A DNA stretch of 64,000 bases, from positions 1 through 64,000 of the forward strand of contig JADYYK010000008.1 in NCBI GenBank assembly GCA_020853705.1, given 5' to 3'. Numbering within the stretch: the first letter of the stretch is position 1; every line of letters begins with the position of its first letter. This DNA comes from Deltaproteobacteria bacterium (GTDB taxonomy: Bacteria > Myxococcota_A > Polyangia > Haliangiales > JADYYK01). Of this stretch, positions 39,809-48,605 are shown piece by piece. A model generated the notes under the pieces. That model saw only the letters and a program-made list of their open reading frames with translations, made no database searches and had not been told where the DNA came from. A program made the position numbers and the translations under genes.

Positions 39809-40347
39809 AGCGGCACCAGCTCGAGCACATCATCCGCGCGTCAGCCGACCTGGCAGACGACGACGAGATCATCGTCATCGGCAGCCAGTCGGTACTCGCA
39901 CAGTTCCCCGATGCCCCGGCCGTGCTCCTGGTCTCGAACGAGGCCGATGTGTTTCCCAAGAACCATCCCGAACGCTGGGAGCTCATCGACGGCTCGATCG
40001 GCGAGGGCTCTCCCTTCCACGACACCTTCGGCTACTACGCGCAGGGGGTCGAGGAGGGCACGGCGGTGTTGCCCGCGGGCTGGAAAGACCGGCTGGTGCC
40101 CATCCGCAACGCCAACACCCGCGGCGCCGCCGGGCTGTGTCTCGAGATCCACGACCTGGCGCTGTCGAAGTACGTCGCCGGGCGGGACAAGGATCGTGTC
40201 TTCCTGCGGGCGGCGGTGCAGCACGGACTGCTCGATCGCGCCACGCTGCTTGCCCGCGTCCCTGCCGTGGCGCTGGGCCCTGCCCAGCAGGCGCGTCTCC
40301 TCGACCTCATCGCCGCGGACTTCGCCAACCTCCCGCCGTCGCCCTGA
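39805..40347 (+). CDS. DUF6036-like nucleotidyltransferase
   Basis: Protein of 180 aa. The N-terminal IIVIGSQSVLAQFPDAPAVL, followed by SNEADVFPKNHPE, fits the GSQ...D(I/V) minimal nucleotidyltransferase core in the form DUF6036 uses. The end, LCLEIHDLALSKYVAGRDKD, is the characteristic helix of the family. Translationally coupled to the upstream 109-aa gene. Together they form a compact cassette inserted between rsmB and rpe. Confidence 0.75.
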   Translation: MKRHQLEHIIRASADLADDDEIIVIGSQSVLAQFPDAPAVLLVSNEADVFPKNHPERWELIDGSIGEGSPFHDTFGYYAQGVEEGTAVLPAGWKDRLVPIRNANTRGAAGLCLEIHDLALSKYVAGRDKDRVFLRAAVQHGLLDRATLLARVPAVALGPAQQARLLDLIAADFANLPPSP

Positions 40348-40353
40348 CTTTGC

Positions 40354-40359
40354 TACCTT
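40354..40359 (+). promoter_or_regulatory. -10 box TACCTT of rpe
   Basis: Ends exactly 6 nt before the ATG of rpe. Confidence 0.5.
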
Positions 40360-40365
40360 CCGTCC

Positions 40366-41031
40366 ATGCCGCGTCCGCTGATCGCGCCGTCGATTCTGTC
40401 TGCTGATTTTGGCCGGCTGGCCGAGGAGCTACGCGCCATCGAGGTGGGCGGCGCCGACTATGTCCATGTCGACGTCATGGACGGGCACTTCGTGCCCAAC
40501 CTGACGCTGGGGCCACCCGTGATCGAGTGGGTGCGCAAGGCGACCAAGCTGCCGCTCGACGTGCACCTCATGATCGAAGACCCCGACGCGTCGATCCCGC
40601 AGTATGCCGCCGCCGGGGCCGACCTCATCTCGGTGCACGCCGAGGCCTGCACCCACCTGCATCGCACGCTGCAGCTCATCCGCTCGCTGGGCAAGCGCGC
40701 CGCGGTCGCGCTCAACCCGGCCACGCCGCTCGACAGCATTCGCTACGTGCTCGGCGACGTCAGCATGATCCTGCTCATGACGGTCAACCCCGGTTTCGGT
40801 GGCCAGCAGTTCATCGACGCCGTGCTGCCCAAGATCCGCGAGCTGCGCGCGCTGGCCCCCGACCTCGACATCGAGGTCGACGGTGGTATCAAGCCCGCCA
40901 ACATCGCCCGCGTCGCCGCCGCCGGCGCCAACGTCTTCGTGGCCGGCAGCGCGGTGTTCGGTCAGCCCGACTATCGCAGCGTGATCGGCGCCCTGCGCAG
41001 CGGCGCCGAGTCGGCCGCGGCCGCGGCATGA
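40366..41031 (+). CDS. rpe: Ribulose-phosphate 3-epimerase
   Basis: Protein of 221 aa, the usual length. TIM-barrel signatures are [52 protein letters not shown] and [11 protein letters not shown], covering the metal-binding His/Asp residues. It interconverts D-ribulose-5-P and D-xylulose-5-P. Overlaps the next gene by ATGA. Confidence 0.97.
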   Translation: MPRPLIAPSILSADFGRLAEELRAIEVGGADYVHVDVMDGHFVPNLTLGPPVIEWVRKATKLPLDVHLMIEDPDASIPQYAAAGADLISVHAEACTHLHRTLQLIRSLGKRAAVALNPATPLDSIRYVLGDVSMILLMTVNPGFGGQQFIDAVLPKIRELRALAPDLDIEVDGGIKPANIARVAAAGANVFVAGSAVFGQPDYRSVIGALRSGAESAAAAA

Positions 41032-41474
41032 GCGACACGCCACCTCCCGGGGCGACCCCGCCGCCAGCACCCGCCGCCGACCGAGACCGCGCCCGCTTCG
41101 ATCTCGAGGTCGTCCCGCTGCTGCGCCGCCACCTCGTCATCGGCCTGTGCTGCGGCCTGACCGTGGCGGCCGCGCTCTGGCTGGGCTACCGCGCCGTGAC
41201 CTGGGTGCCCGACTTCAACCGCATGATGTACGACTTCCGCGCCGACCGGCTGCCGAGCTGGACCATCCTGGTGGTCTCCGCCCCCTATCGCTGGGGCGTC
41301 CCGCTGGTCCTCCTGCTCGAGGCTGCCTGGCTGCTGGCCAGCTCGCGCCTGCGCCCCGCCACCAGCAAGGACCACACCCTCGCCATCGCGGTCGCCGCCA
41401 TCAGCCTGGCCCTGGTCTACTTCACCCACTGGGCCGATCGCCTGCCATTCACCCAGCTCGCGCGCGGCCTCTAG
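41028..41474 (+). CDS. Small membrane protein with three hydrophobic segments
   Basis: Protein of 148 aa, unrecognised. A Pro-rich N-terminus is followed by three membrane segments (about 36-56, 85-105 and 115-135). Coupled to rpe by overlap. A small integral membrane protein of unknown role; convergent with the cytochrome operon, 6 nt apart. Confidence 0.7.
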   Translation: MSDTPPPGATPPPAPAADRDRARFDLEVVPLLRRHLVIGLCCGLTVAAALWLGYRAVTWVPDFNRMMYDFRADRLPSWTILVVSAPYRWGVPLVLLLEAAWLLASSRLRPATSKDHTLAIAVAAISLALVYFTHWADRLPFTQLARGL

Positions 41475-41480
41475 CAGGAG

Positions 41481-43295
41481 TCAGGGCACCACCGGCTTGG
41501 CGGCCACCGCGCTGGTGGTCAGCCCACCGGCGTCGGTGACCTGCGCGCGCACACAGAAGTAGGTGTTCGGCGTCGGCGCAGGCAGCGTCCACATGAAGGT
41601 GCCGGCCGCGATCGCCGCCGCATCCGCGGTCACGATGCCCGGGAACGACGCCACCATCTGGCAGCGCACCTGGGCCACCGACATCGCCGACACCGTGGCG
41701 AAGCTGATCTGCCCCGTCAGCGGCTGCAGCTCCGGGTCGCGCGCCGTCCACACCAGGGTCACGGCGCCACCCGAGGCCGGCGCCGTCGCGGTGTTGCTGG
41801 GCGTGGTCCACGACACCGTGGGGGGCAGGTTGCTGCCCCCACCATCAGGCACCACGCCGCCGTCGGGCGGCACGCCGCCATCGCCCACCATGGTCATGCC
41901 GGTGCGCGGCGCGCCGCTGGCGATCCAGTCGCCCACCAGCTTGATCTGTGCGGCCGACGGCTGCGCTTCGCGCGTCGGCGGCATGCTCCTGGCGACCACC
42001 AGGCGGTCATAGACCTGCGAGCGCATCTCGAACACACCCTTGTCGCCGTTGCTGGGCGCCTCGGGATCGGCGGCGTCGTACTTGTCGAGACGGAACGGCT
42101 CCAGCGCAGGCGTGCGCGCGGGCTGGCCATGGCAAGGCCTGCAGAAGGTCACGAACACCGGCTTGACGTCGTCCCATCCCACCGTGCTCACGGTGGTCGG
42201 CGGCGGCACGATGCTGACCATGCCGTCGGACTCGTCGCTGCGCACGTTGCCCTGCGGATCGTGCGCGGTCACGCGCAGGCGGTAGCGGATCGGCCCGCTG
42301 GCGTCCATGGTCGGCAGCGCCGAGGCGTCCCACGCGAAGCTCCCGGTCGACGTGGGCGCATCCGGCGCCAGCGGCGCCGCCAGCGTGTTGGGCAGGCCGC
42401 TGCGGATGACCACCGGCGCCTCCAGCGCGGTGCCATCGGCCGCGACCTTGATGCGCTCGAGGTCGATGAGCAGCGCGGCCTCGTCGCCGACGTCTGGATC
42501 GGTGGCGCGCCAGGCCACCGTGACCGGCGACAGCTGCGCGACGTCGACCGCCGGGATGGTCACCAGCACGCTGGGGACGGTGCCCTTGGCGCCGTGGTCG
42601 GCCAGCAGCGTCGGCACCAGCGTCACCGACACCGCCGCGCGCGCGACATCCTCCTCGAAGCCGTCGTCGACCAGCGCGACCAGCTCGAAGCTGCGCAGCG
42701 ACGGCAGCGTCCCGGTGTCCAGCGTCACCGTGCGCACCCCGCCGCCCAGCCCTTCGGCGAGCAGGAAGCTCTCCCCCGGCATCGGTCCATCCAGGCTGCG
42801 CGCATAGAGGTCGACCAGCAGCCCATCGGGGTCCTCGTCCCAGCTGCGCAAGGTCAGCACCAGCGACTGGTCGACCGTCAGGGGGCCCGAGGCCGGCAGC
42901 GCGGGCGCGAGCAGCGCCGCCTGTGCGACATGGTTTGGCCGCGCCTCGCGCCCGGCCGGTCCACCGGCGGCGATCCAGCGCGACAGGATGGTGCGCTGGC
43001 GCTCGGTCAGCGCGTAGTCGGGCGGCATCGGGGGTGTGCTGCGCTCGACCGCCTGGTGCAGCACCTGGTCGCGGTAGTCGAACAGGTTGAAGCGGGCGTC
43101 GCGCTCGACGTAACGATCGAGCCGAAACCTCGCGATCTTGGCCTCGGCCGGGTCGGCGCCGTGACAGCGCGCGCAGTTGGCCGCGATGATGCGCTGCACG
43201 TCGCCATAGTAGGTCGGCGCCGCTGCAGGCTCGGGTGCGCAGCCCGCAGCCGTGATGGCCGCCATGACGAGGACTCTGAACCTGGGCAGCTTCAT
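41481..43295 (-). CDS. Di-haem c-type cytochrome lipoprotein with Ig-like domains
   Basis: Protein of 604 aa. Lipobox AAGC (C19). It has two haem motifs, CARCH (41-45) and CRPCH in the second half, each followed by a YxxxxxPPMPP- or SMPPTR-type loop and an ALTERQRTILSRWIAAG-like helix, the layout of planctomycete-type cytochrome c modules. Between and after them are beta-sandwich regions. Last gene of a three-gene operon, overlapping the outer-membrane gene by ATGA. Probably a periplasmic or surface electron carrier. Confidence 0.75.
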   Translation of the reverse strand: MKLPRFRVLVMAAITAAGCAPEPAAAPTYYGDVQRIIAANCARCHGADPAEAKIARFRLDRYVERDARFNLFDYRDQVLHQAVERSTPPMPPDYALTERQRTILSRWIAAGGPAGREARPNHVAQAALLAPALPASGPLTVDQSLVLTLRSWDEDPDGLLVDLYARSLDGPMPGESFLLAEGLGGGVRTVTLDTGTLPSLRSFELVALVDDGFEEDVARAAVSVTLVPTLLADHGAKGTVPSVLVTIPAVDVAQLSPVTVAWRATDPDVGDEAALLIDLERIKVAADGTALEAPVVIRSGLPNTLAAPLAPDAPTSTGSFAWDASALPTMDASGPIRYRLRVTAHDPQGNVRSDESDGMVSIVPPPTTVSTVGWDDVKPVFVTFCRPCHGQPARTPALEPFRLDKYDAADPEAPSNGDKGVFEMRSQVYDRLVVARSMPPTREAQPSAAQIKLVGDWIASGAPRTGMTMVGDGGVPPDGGVVPDGGGSNLPPTVSWTTPSNTATAPASGGAVTLVWTARDPELQPLTGQISFATVSAMSVAQVRCQMVASFPGIVTADAAAIAAGTFMWTLPAPTPNTYFCVRAQVTDAGGLTTSAVAAKPVVP

Positions 43296-44401
43296 GGGTA
43301 GTAGTGCACCTGCAGCAACGCGGTGTGCGCCGCATCGTCGGCCCCGACGAGCTGGCTGCGCCCCGACAGCATGACCTCGAAGTGTGCGCGCGGGTGATAG
43401 GCGACCCACAGCGAGCCGGCGTGGCGCTCGGTGTCGCCAAGCTCGAGCTCCTCATCGAACAGCTCGTAGGCCGCGCCGGCATACACCCCGCGCGTGGGTA
43501 CCCACACTGGCCCGGCATAGCTCGCCAGCTGCCACCGATCCGCCCCGTCGACGACATTGAAGAGCTGGCGCACCGCGCCGACCTCGGCCATCAGCATCAA
43601 CTTCGCGCCGGGCAGCCACCAGCGCATGAAGGGCCCCGCGGTCAGTCGGGTGTCGCTGTCGGCGACCCCGGCGCGCGCCGACAACCCCCACGCCAGCCGG
43701 GGGCCGTGGCGCTCGTACAGCAGCGCCCCACCGAACTCCTCGCGCGCCGCGCCACGCAGCGGATCGGACACGAACGCGGTGGCGTGCAGCTCCCAGTCCT
43801 TGCGCACGACGCCGCCCGACAGCGCGTAGGGCTCGTCGAACAGGCCGAACCCCAGCCAGCGCCGCACGTACGTGGTGTGATCGACCAGGCGCAGGCCGTA
43901 GGGGATGGCGAAGCGACCCAGCCGGGCATAGGGCCCCTTGCTGCGCGGGCGCCAGTAGACATAGTGCTCCGGGCTGACGAAGAAGCTCGACAGTGGCTGC
44001 TCGTCGCTGCCGCGTACGCGCCCGCGCAGCGCCACGCTGGCGACCAGCGACCAGGCCCCACGCCCGCCCACGCGCGCATTGAGCTGCACCTGCATCGGGA
44101 ACGCCGCCAGCTCGGCGCCGTCGCTGGCGCCGACGTCGTTGACGAGGCCCGCCAGCCGGAAGTCGCCGCCCAGCTGCAGCGTCCGCGGCAGCTCGACCCA
44201 GCCATGCAGGAAACGGCCATCACCGCCGCGGCTCACGGTGTCGGCGCTCTCGTCGCGCCCCCAGCCGGTGAGCAGGCCGCCGCCGGCCGGCGCGAAGTGG
44301 CACTGGTTGCAGGCCACGGTGCCGCTCGACAGCTGAAAGTGTGGATAGGCCTCGGCGCGTGCCGCCCCCAGCATCACCGCCAGCGCTGCCAGCCACCTCA
44401 T
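43292..44401 (-). CDS. Outer-membrane barrel-like protein with one haem motif
   Basis: Protein of 369 aa. A signal peptide ends near AEA, then CNQCH (31-35) close to the mature N-terminus. About 300 residues of alternating strands rich in Arg/Trp/Tyr end in VHYYP. The haem plus barrel arrangement is unusual and suggests a porin that hands electrons to a c-haem at its periplasmic face. Overlaps both neighbours (ATGA). Confidence 0.7.
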   Translation of the reverse strand: MRWLAALAVMLGAARAEAYPHFQLSSGTVACNQCHFAPAGGGLLTGWGRDESADTVSRGGDGRFLHGWVELPRTLQLGGDFRLAGLVNDVGASDGAELAAFPMQVQLNARVGGRGAWSLVASVALRGRVRGSDEQPLSSFFVSPEHYVYWRPRSKGPYARLGRFAIPYGLRLVDHTTYVRRWLGFGLFDEPYALSGGVVRKDWELHATAFVSDPLRGAAREEFGGALLYERHGPRLAWGLSARAGVADSDTRLTAGPFMRWWLPGAKLMLMAEVGAVRQLFNVVDGADRWQLASYAGPVWVPTRGVYAGAAYELFDEELELGDTERHAGSLWVAYHPRAHFEVMLSGRSQLVGADDAAHTALLQVHYYP

Positions 44402-44760
44402 GGTTGCGCCCCGCCCTCGATCCAGCGCTGCACCAGCTCGACATCCGCGCGCGGCAGCGGCGCGTCGGGCGGCATGCGCTGGCGCTCGTCACCACGCAGC
44501 AGGTACAGCAGCGGGCTGTTGGGGTCGCCCGGCCGCACGAAGCCGGCCTCGAGCAGCGTGCGCCGCGCAGAATCTGCGTCGTCGAGCACGACCCCACCCG
44601 TCTTCGCCAGCGAGCTGTGACAGCTGGCGCTGGTACAGGCCGGCTCGATCACCGCCGCGTGCAGGTAGCCCCAATCTGCGGGCCGCGATGCCGGATCTTC
44701 GCCACAACCAGCCAGGACCAGGCAAAGCAAGACGACGACCAGACCCAGGAGACGGCGCAT
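44398..44760 (-). CDS. Small cytochrome c-like lipoprotein with CX4CH motif
   Basis: Protein of 120 aa. Lipobox LAGC (C19). The motif CTSASCH (42-48) is a CX4CH variant of the haem site, followed by a roughly 70-residue segment with RMPPDAPLP and a terminal VELVQRWIEGGA helix as in small periplasmic cytochromes. First gene of the operon. Haem attachment is not certain because the spacing is non-standard. Confidence 0.7.
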   Translation of the reverse strand: MRRLLGLVVVLLCLVLAGCGEDPASRPADWGYLHAAVIEPACTSASCHSSLAKTGGVVLDDADSARRTLLEAGFVRPGDPNSPLLYLLRGDERQRMPPDAPLPRADVELVQRWIEGGAQP

Positions 44761-44841
44761 GCCTGCAGGGAATACGACGCAGCCATCGCCGCGATGCGAC
44801 TGGCTCCCGTATCCCACCGGGCCGAGCCTCGTACCTGGTGC

Positions 44842-45462
44842 ATGACACGCCCCGATCGCCTCGCCCTCACCCTGGCCCTGCTCGCGGCCACCGGTCTGCT
44901 CGCCGCCAGCGCCGCCTGTAGCGACGACGACGGCGTCAGCTCGACCGAGACCGCACGCCGCGCCTACCTCGGCCTCGACGACGCGGTCGCCAGGTCGCTG
45001 ACCCTGGGCCTGCAGGGCTTCAACGCCGCGACCAGCGCCAACATCCCGGCGCAGAACGGCACCGGCACCTCGACCGGCACCATCGTGGTCGGCGGCCAGG
45101 TCGACCAGGGTATGTCGAACAACAAGGAGATGCGCCTCACCGTCACGCTGACCGGCTACTCCGACGGCCCGGCGCTCACGGTCGACGGCGTCGACATCGT
45201 CATCACCTACGCCACCGCGCCGACCATGCCCGCGGCGCTCGATCTCAGCCTGCGCGGCGTCCCGACCGGCACCTTCACCGGCACGTTGATCGGCAGCTTC
45301 CAGATGACCGGCGGGCTCGAGGGCGAGGTCACGCTGAACCTGATGCTGTCGGGCCAGCTCGAGGCCGATGGCACCGGCACCCGCCGCAAGGCGGGCACCA
45401 CCCACGTCACCGGCACCGCGACCTCGGGCAGCGGCAGCTTCGACGTCGACCTGATGATCTAG
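44842..45462 (+). CDS. Lipoprotein of unknown function
   Basis: Protein of 206 aa. Lipobox ASAAC. The mature part is Gly/Thr-rich, with alternating strands probably forming a beta-sandwich or barrel. No family recognised. Convergent with the receiver-XRE gene. Confidence 0.65.
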   Translation: MTRPDRLALTLALLAATGLLAASAACSDDDGVSSTETARRAYLGLDDAVARSLTLGLQGFNAATSANIPAQNGTGTSTGTIVVGGQVDQGMSNNKEMRLTVTLTGYSDGPALTVDGVDIVITYATAPTMPAALDLSLRGVPTGTFTGTLIGSFQMTGGLEGEVTLNLMLSGQLEADGTGTRRKAGTTHVTGTATSGSGSFDVDLMI

Positions 45463-45487
45463 GCGCGCAAGCCGCGCGGCCCGAGCG

Positions 45488-46084
45488 CTAGAAGTCGCCG
45501 AACAGCTCGGTGATCTTGACGTCCAGCGCGGTCGCGACCTTGAACAGCGAGCTCACGCTGGCGCTCGACTCGGCGCGCTCGATCTGGCTCAGCAGCGACA
45601 CCGAGAGCTTGGTCCGGCGCGCCATCTGCTTGAGCGTCAGCCCGCGATCCTTGCGCAGGGCGCGGATCGATCGGCCGATGGTCATGTGCAGCTCGTCCTC
45701 CTTGCGCAGGACGAGGCCCTTCTTCTTGGCGATGCGCTGCATCGCCTCGCGGAAGTCGTTGGCCGCGAAGGGCTTCTGGATGTAGGCCGAGACCTCCTGC
45801 TCGATCGACGCCGTCGCGGTCTCCAGCGTCGGGTGGCCGGTCAGGATGATGACGGCGACGTCGCGGTCGACCTTGCGGATGGCGTTCAGGAGGTCGATGC
45901 CCGACACCTTGGGCATCATCAGGTCGAGGATGATGACGTGAAACTCGCCGGCCCGGAACTGCTCCATGACCCGGGTCGGGTCACTGACACACGAGACGCG
46001 AAAGCCCTCGTGGGTCAGGAAATCCTCGAGGTACTCGCAGATGTCCTTGTCGTCGTCGACGACCAGAATGGAGAGCTGCGACAC
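45488..46084 (-). CDS. Response regulator: receiver domain fused to an XRE HTH
   Basis: Protein of 198 aa. The receiver domain has the acidic pair at D10-D12, phospho-Asp D54 in ILDLMMP, and K104 in IQKPF, so it should be phosphorylatable. A linker leads to an XRE-type helix-turn-helix (136-195: [20 protein letters not shown] onwards). XRE output domains are uncommon in response regulators. No histidine kinase lies beside it. The start is a GTG at 46084. Confidence 0.85.
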   Translation of the reverse strand: MSQLSILVVDDDKDICEYLEDFLTHEGFRVSCVSDPTRVMEQFRAGEFHVIILDLMMPKVSGIDLLNAIRKVDRDVAVIILTGHPTLETATASIEQEVSAYIQKPFAANDFREAMQRIAKKKGLVLRKEDELHMTIGRSIRALRKDRGLTLKQMARRTKLSVSLLSQIERAESSASVSSLFKVATALDVKITELFGDF

Positions 46085-46142
46085 TACGCCCGTACCCCGC
46101 TACCTTCTCGAACTGGTGAAGAGACCTGCAATCGAACCTACC

Positions 46143-46219
46143 TGGTCGGGGCGACAGGATTTGAACCTGCGACTTTACGGTCCCGAACCGTACGCGCTAC
46201 CAGGCTGCGCTACGCCCCG
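46143..46219 (-). tRNA. tRNA-Pro(CGG)
   Basis: 77 nt including an encoded 3' CCA. The acceptor stem is CGGGGCG paired to CGCCCCG, anticodon loop TTCGGGA (anticodon CGG), T-loop TTCGAAT, and all arms pair perfectly by eye. It reads CCG proline codons. Lies between the receiver-XRE gene and the electron-transfer locus. Confidence 0.97.
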
Positions 46220-46426
46220 AAGTTGCCGAAGTTCTTAGACGGTCCCCGTCAGCAAGTCAATGGAAACCAACCACTCCCCAGAGCCGGGGCCTCCGCCCCC
46301 AGCGGGACCACCCCACCGCCCGCGTAAAGCCCTGGATTATCAGCAAAAACGCGCCAGCCTCGATGGCCTGCCACTTGCCTTGTTCGGAGCTGGAAAGGTA
46401 CACTGTCGCGACCAGGAATCACCCCC
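46220..46426. other. Intergenic region before the electron-transfer locus
   Basis: No gene seen. It contains a TACACT -10 candidate at 46399-46404, 22 nt before the GTG of the next gene. Confidence 0.4.
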
Positions 46427-48604
46427 GTGTCCGCCGCAGCCACCACAGCCCCCAAGCCCGCCAAGGGCGCAAAAGCAGGCAAGGGCGCCGCCCCGGCCCC
46501 CGAGGGGCCCTCGCGCGAGGACATCTTCAAGGAGCTGCGCGGGCTGCCCCTGCTCGACGGCCTGCCCTCGGACCTGCTGGCCGAGTGCGTCACCAAGGGT
46601 GACCTCGACCTCAAGACCTTCGACCGCGACGACTTCGTCATCGACGCCATGGGCGGCCAGAAGGAGGCCGTGACCCACATCGTGCGCTCGGGCCAGGTCG
46701 CGGTCGCCATGTTCGACGCCAAGTGGCTCGACGCCAAGCTGGGCGAGCAGCGCAAGGCCGCCAGCGCCAAGAAGAAGAACAAGAAGCAGGACCCGGTGAT
46801 GCGCCACGCCGAGAAGAACGTGGCCAACTTCGAGGAGAACGACGTCTACAACCCGCAGGCGCTGGCCGCGGTCGACGCCAAGCGCACCGCCATCTACGCG
46901 GTCACGCCGGCCAAGATCATGATCTGGCGCCAGGCCCGCATCGCCGACATCTGCGTGGCCTACCCGTTCTTCGCCCAGCGCCTGCGCCGCTCGGTCGAGG
47001 CCGGCAGCTCGCGCCTGGGCCAGATCCACGGCGTCAAGCAGGAGATCTTCGACTTCAACATCCGCCACGGCCTGTCGGTCAGCGAGACCGCGCGGGTGCG
47101 CCAGCTCGATCGCTGCATCGACTGCTACGAGTGCGAGCGCGCCTGCAACGAGCGCTACGGCCACGAGCGGCTGCACCTCAACGGCTTCCGCCTCGGCATG
47201 CTCGACTTCGTCGCGACCTGCCGCACCTGTGTCGATCAGCGCTGCATCGACCCGTGCAACTTCGACTCGATCTACTTCGACACCGCCAAGCGCGAGATCG
47301 TCATCGTCGAGGACAAGTGCACCGGCTGCACCCTGTGCGCGACCGCGTGTCCCTACAACGCCATCGACATGGTCGATCTCGACGACCCCGAGAACGAGAA
47401 CTTCCGCATCGTGCTCGACGAGCGCGGCGTGCTGCAGTTCGGCGCCGGCACCAACCGCAAGGCGCGCACCAAGCGCATGGCGTCCAAGTGCGACCACTGC
47501 TCGAACTACGAGGATCAGGCCTGCATCTCGCACTGCCCGACCGGCGCGCTGATCGAGATCAAGCCGACCGAGATCTTCCAGGACCGCACCGAGGCGCAGC
47601 GCCTGGCCGCGTCGGCCGGCTTCGATCACACCGTGATGCGGCCGGCCACGGTCATCCCCATCAAGGCCTTCCAGCAGGGCCTCAAGATCACCGACGGCGC
47701 CGACAGCAAGCTGTCGGGCGGCCGCATCAATCCTGCGATCTACTGGTCGATCTTCCTCACGGCGTTCCTGATCTGCGCGGTCGAGGTCGCGCTGCGCCTG
47801 TACCTGCCGCGCTTCTCGGCGCAGTACTGGTATAACCGCACCGCGCACGGCTGGGATCACTACCTGGCGCTGACCCGGGTGCGCTACTCGCCCGGCGTCG
47901 AGTTCGCCGTGTATCTCGGCTATTTCGGCATGGGCCTCATCGTGGCGACGATGGGCTACCCGCTGCGCAAGCGCTTCCGCCTGCTACAGCGCATCCCGGG
48001 CAGCGCGCAGGGCTGGTTCGACTTCCACCTGATGGCGGGGATCGTGGGCCCGCTGTTCGTGTCGCTGCACACCGCGGCGCGCTTCGCCAACACCGTCGCC
48101 GCGCTGGCCTACCTGGCCACCGTCATCACCGTGGTGTCCGGCCTGGTCGGCCGCTACATCTACACCTACCTGCCCAAGGGCCTCAACGCCTACGACGTCG
48201 AGGCGCTGGAGCACGAGCGCGTGCTGGCCGGCCTGCGCGCCAAGAACCCCGGCGTGGCGGCCTGCGAGCTCGAGCTCCTGGCCTATCGAAACCTGGTCAC
48301 CAACCTGGTCGGGCAGGCGGGCCTGCTGCGCGCGCTGGCCTTCGTGATGCGCGATCAGCTCAAGCGCCCGGGGCGCTGGCTGCTGCGCCGCCGCCTGCTC
48401 AAGGGCGTGACCCAGACCCGGCGCGAGGCGCGCGAGATCCTGCGCCGCACCGGCCGCCTGATGTTGCTCGAGCGTCGCCGCGTGCTGGTGCCCAAGGCCA
48501 AGGTGTTGCTCACGGTCTGGAAGAAGATCCACGTGCCGCTGGCCATCGTCCTCTTGTCGCTGGCCACGGCGCACATCGTCATCGCCTATTCACTCTCGAT
48601 GTAA
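46427..48604 (+). CDS. cNMP-domain / 4x[4Fe-4S] / di-haem b membrane oxidoreductase
   Basis: Protein of 725 aa. Residues about 35-190 resemble a cyclic-nucleotide-binding (CRP-like) domain interrupted by a Lys-rich insert. Four ferredoxin Cys clusters follow, as in HybA/DmsB-type subunits: CIDCYECERAC, CRTCVDQRCIDPC, CTGCTLCATACP, CDHC...CISHCP. The C-terminal part has about five membrane helices with two Hx13H pairs (FDFHLMAG to SLHTAAR; KIHVPLAI to ATAHIVIA), expected to hold two b-haems. Such a layout could move electrons between a quinone and the cytochromes encoded downstream. Confidence 0.8.
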   Translation: MSAAATTAPKPAKGAKAGKGAAPAPEGPSREDIFKELRGLPLLDGLPSDLLAECVTKGDLDLKTFDRDDFVIDAMGGQKEAVTHIVRSGQVAVAMFDAKWLDAKLGEQRKAASAKKKNKKQDPVMRHAEKNVANFEENDVYNPQALAAVDAKRTAIYAVTPAKIMIWRQARIADICVAYPFFAQRLRRSVEAGSSRLGQIHGVKQEIFDFNIRHGLSVSETARVRQLDRCIDCYECERACNERYGHERLHLNGFRLGMLDFVATCRTCVDQRCIDPCNFDSIYFDTAKREIVIVEDKCTGCTLCATACPYNAIDMVDLDDPENENFRIVLDERGVLQFGAGTNRKARTKRMASKCDHCSNYEDQACISHCPTGALIEIKPTEIFQDRTEAQRLAASAGFDHTVMRPATVIPIKAFQQGLKITDGADSKLSGGRINPAIYWSIFLTAFLICAVEVALRLYLPRFSAQYWYNRTAHGWDHYLALTRVRYSPGVEFAVYLGYFGMGLIVATMGYPLRKRFRLLQRIPGSAQGWFDFHLMAGIVGPLFVSLHTAARFANTVAALAYLATVITVVSGLVGRYIYTYLPKGLNAYDVEALEHERVLAGLRAKNPGVAACELELLAYRNLVTNLVGQAGLLRALAFVMRDQLKRPGRWLLRRRLLKGVTQTRREAREILRRTGRLMLLERRRVLVPKAKVLLTVWKKIHVPLAIVLLSLATAHIVIAYSLSM

Positions 48605-48605
48605 A

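Noticed and set aside
46143..46219. tRNA-Pro as an integration site for the downstream locus
   Set aside because: No integrase and no second copy of the tRNA 3' end was found within the window.
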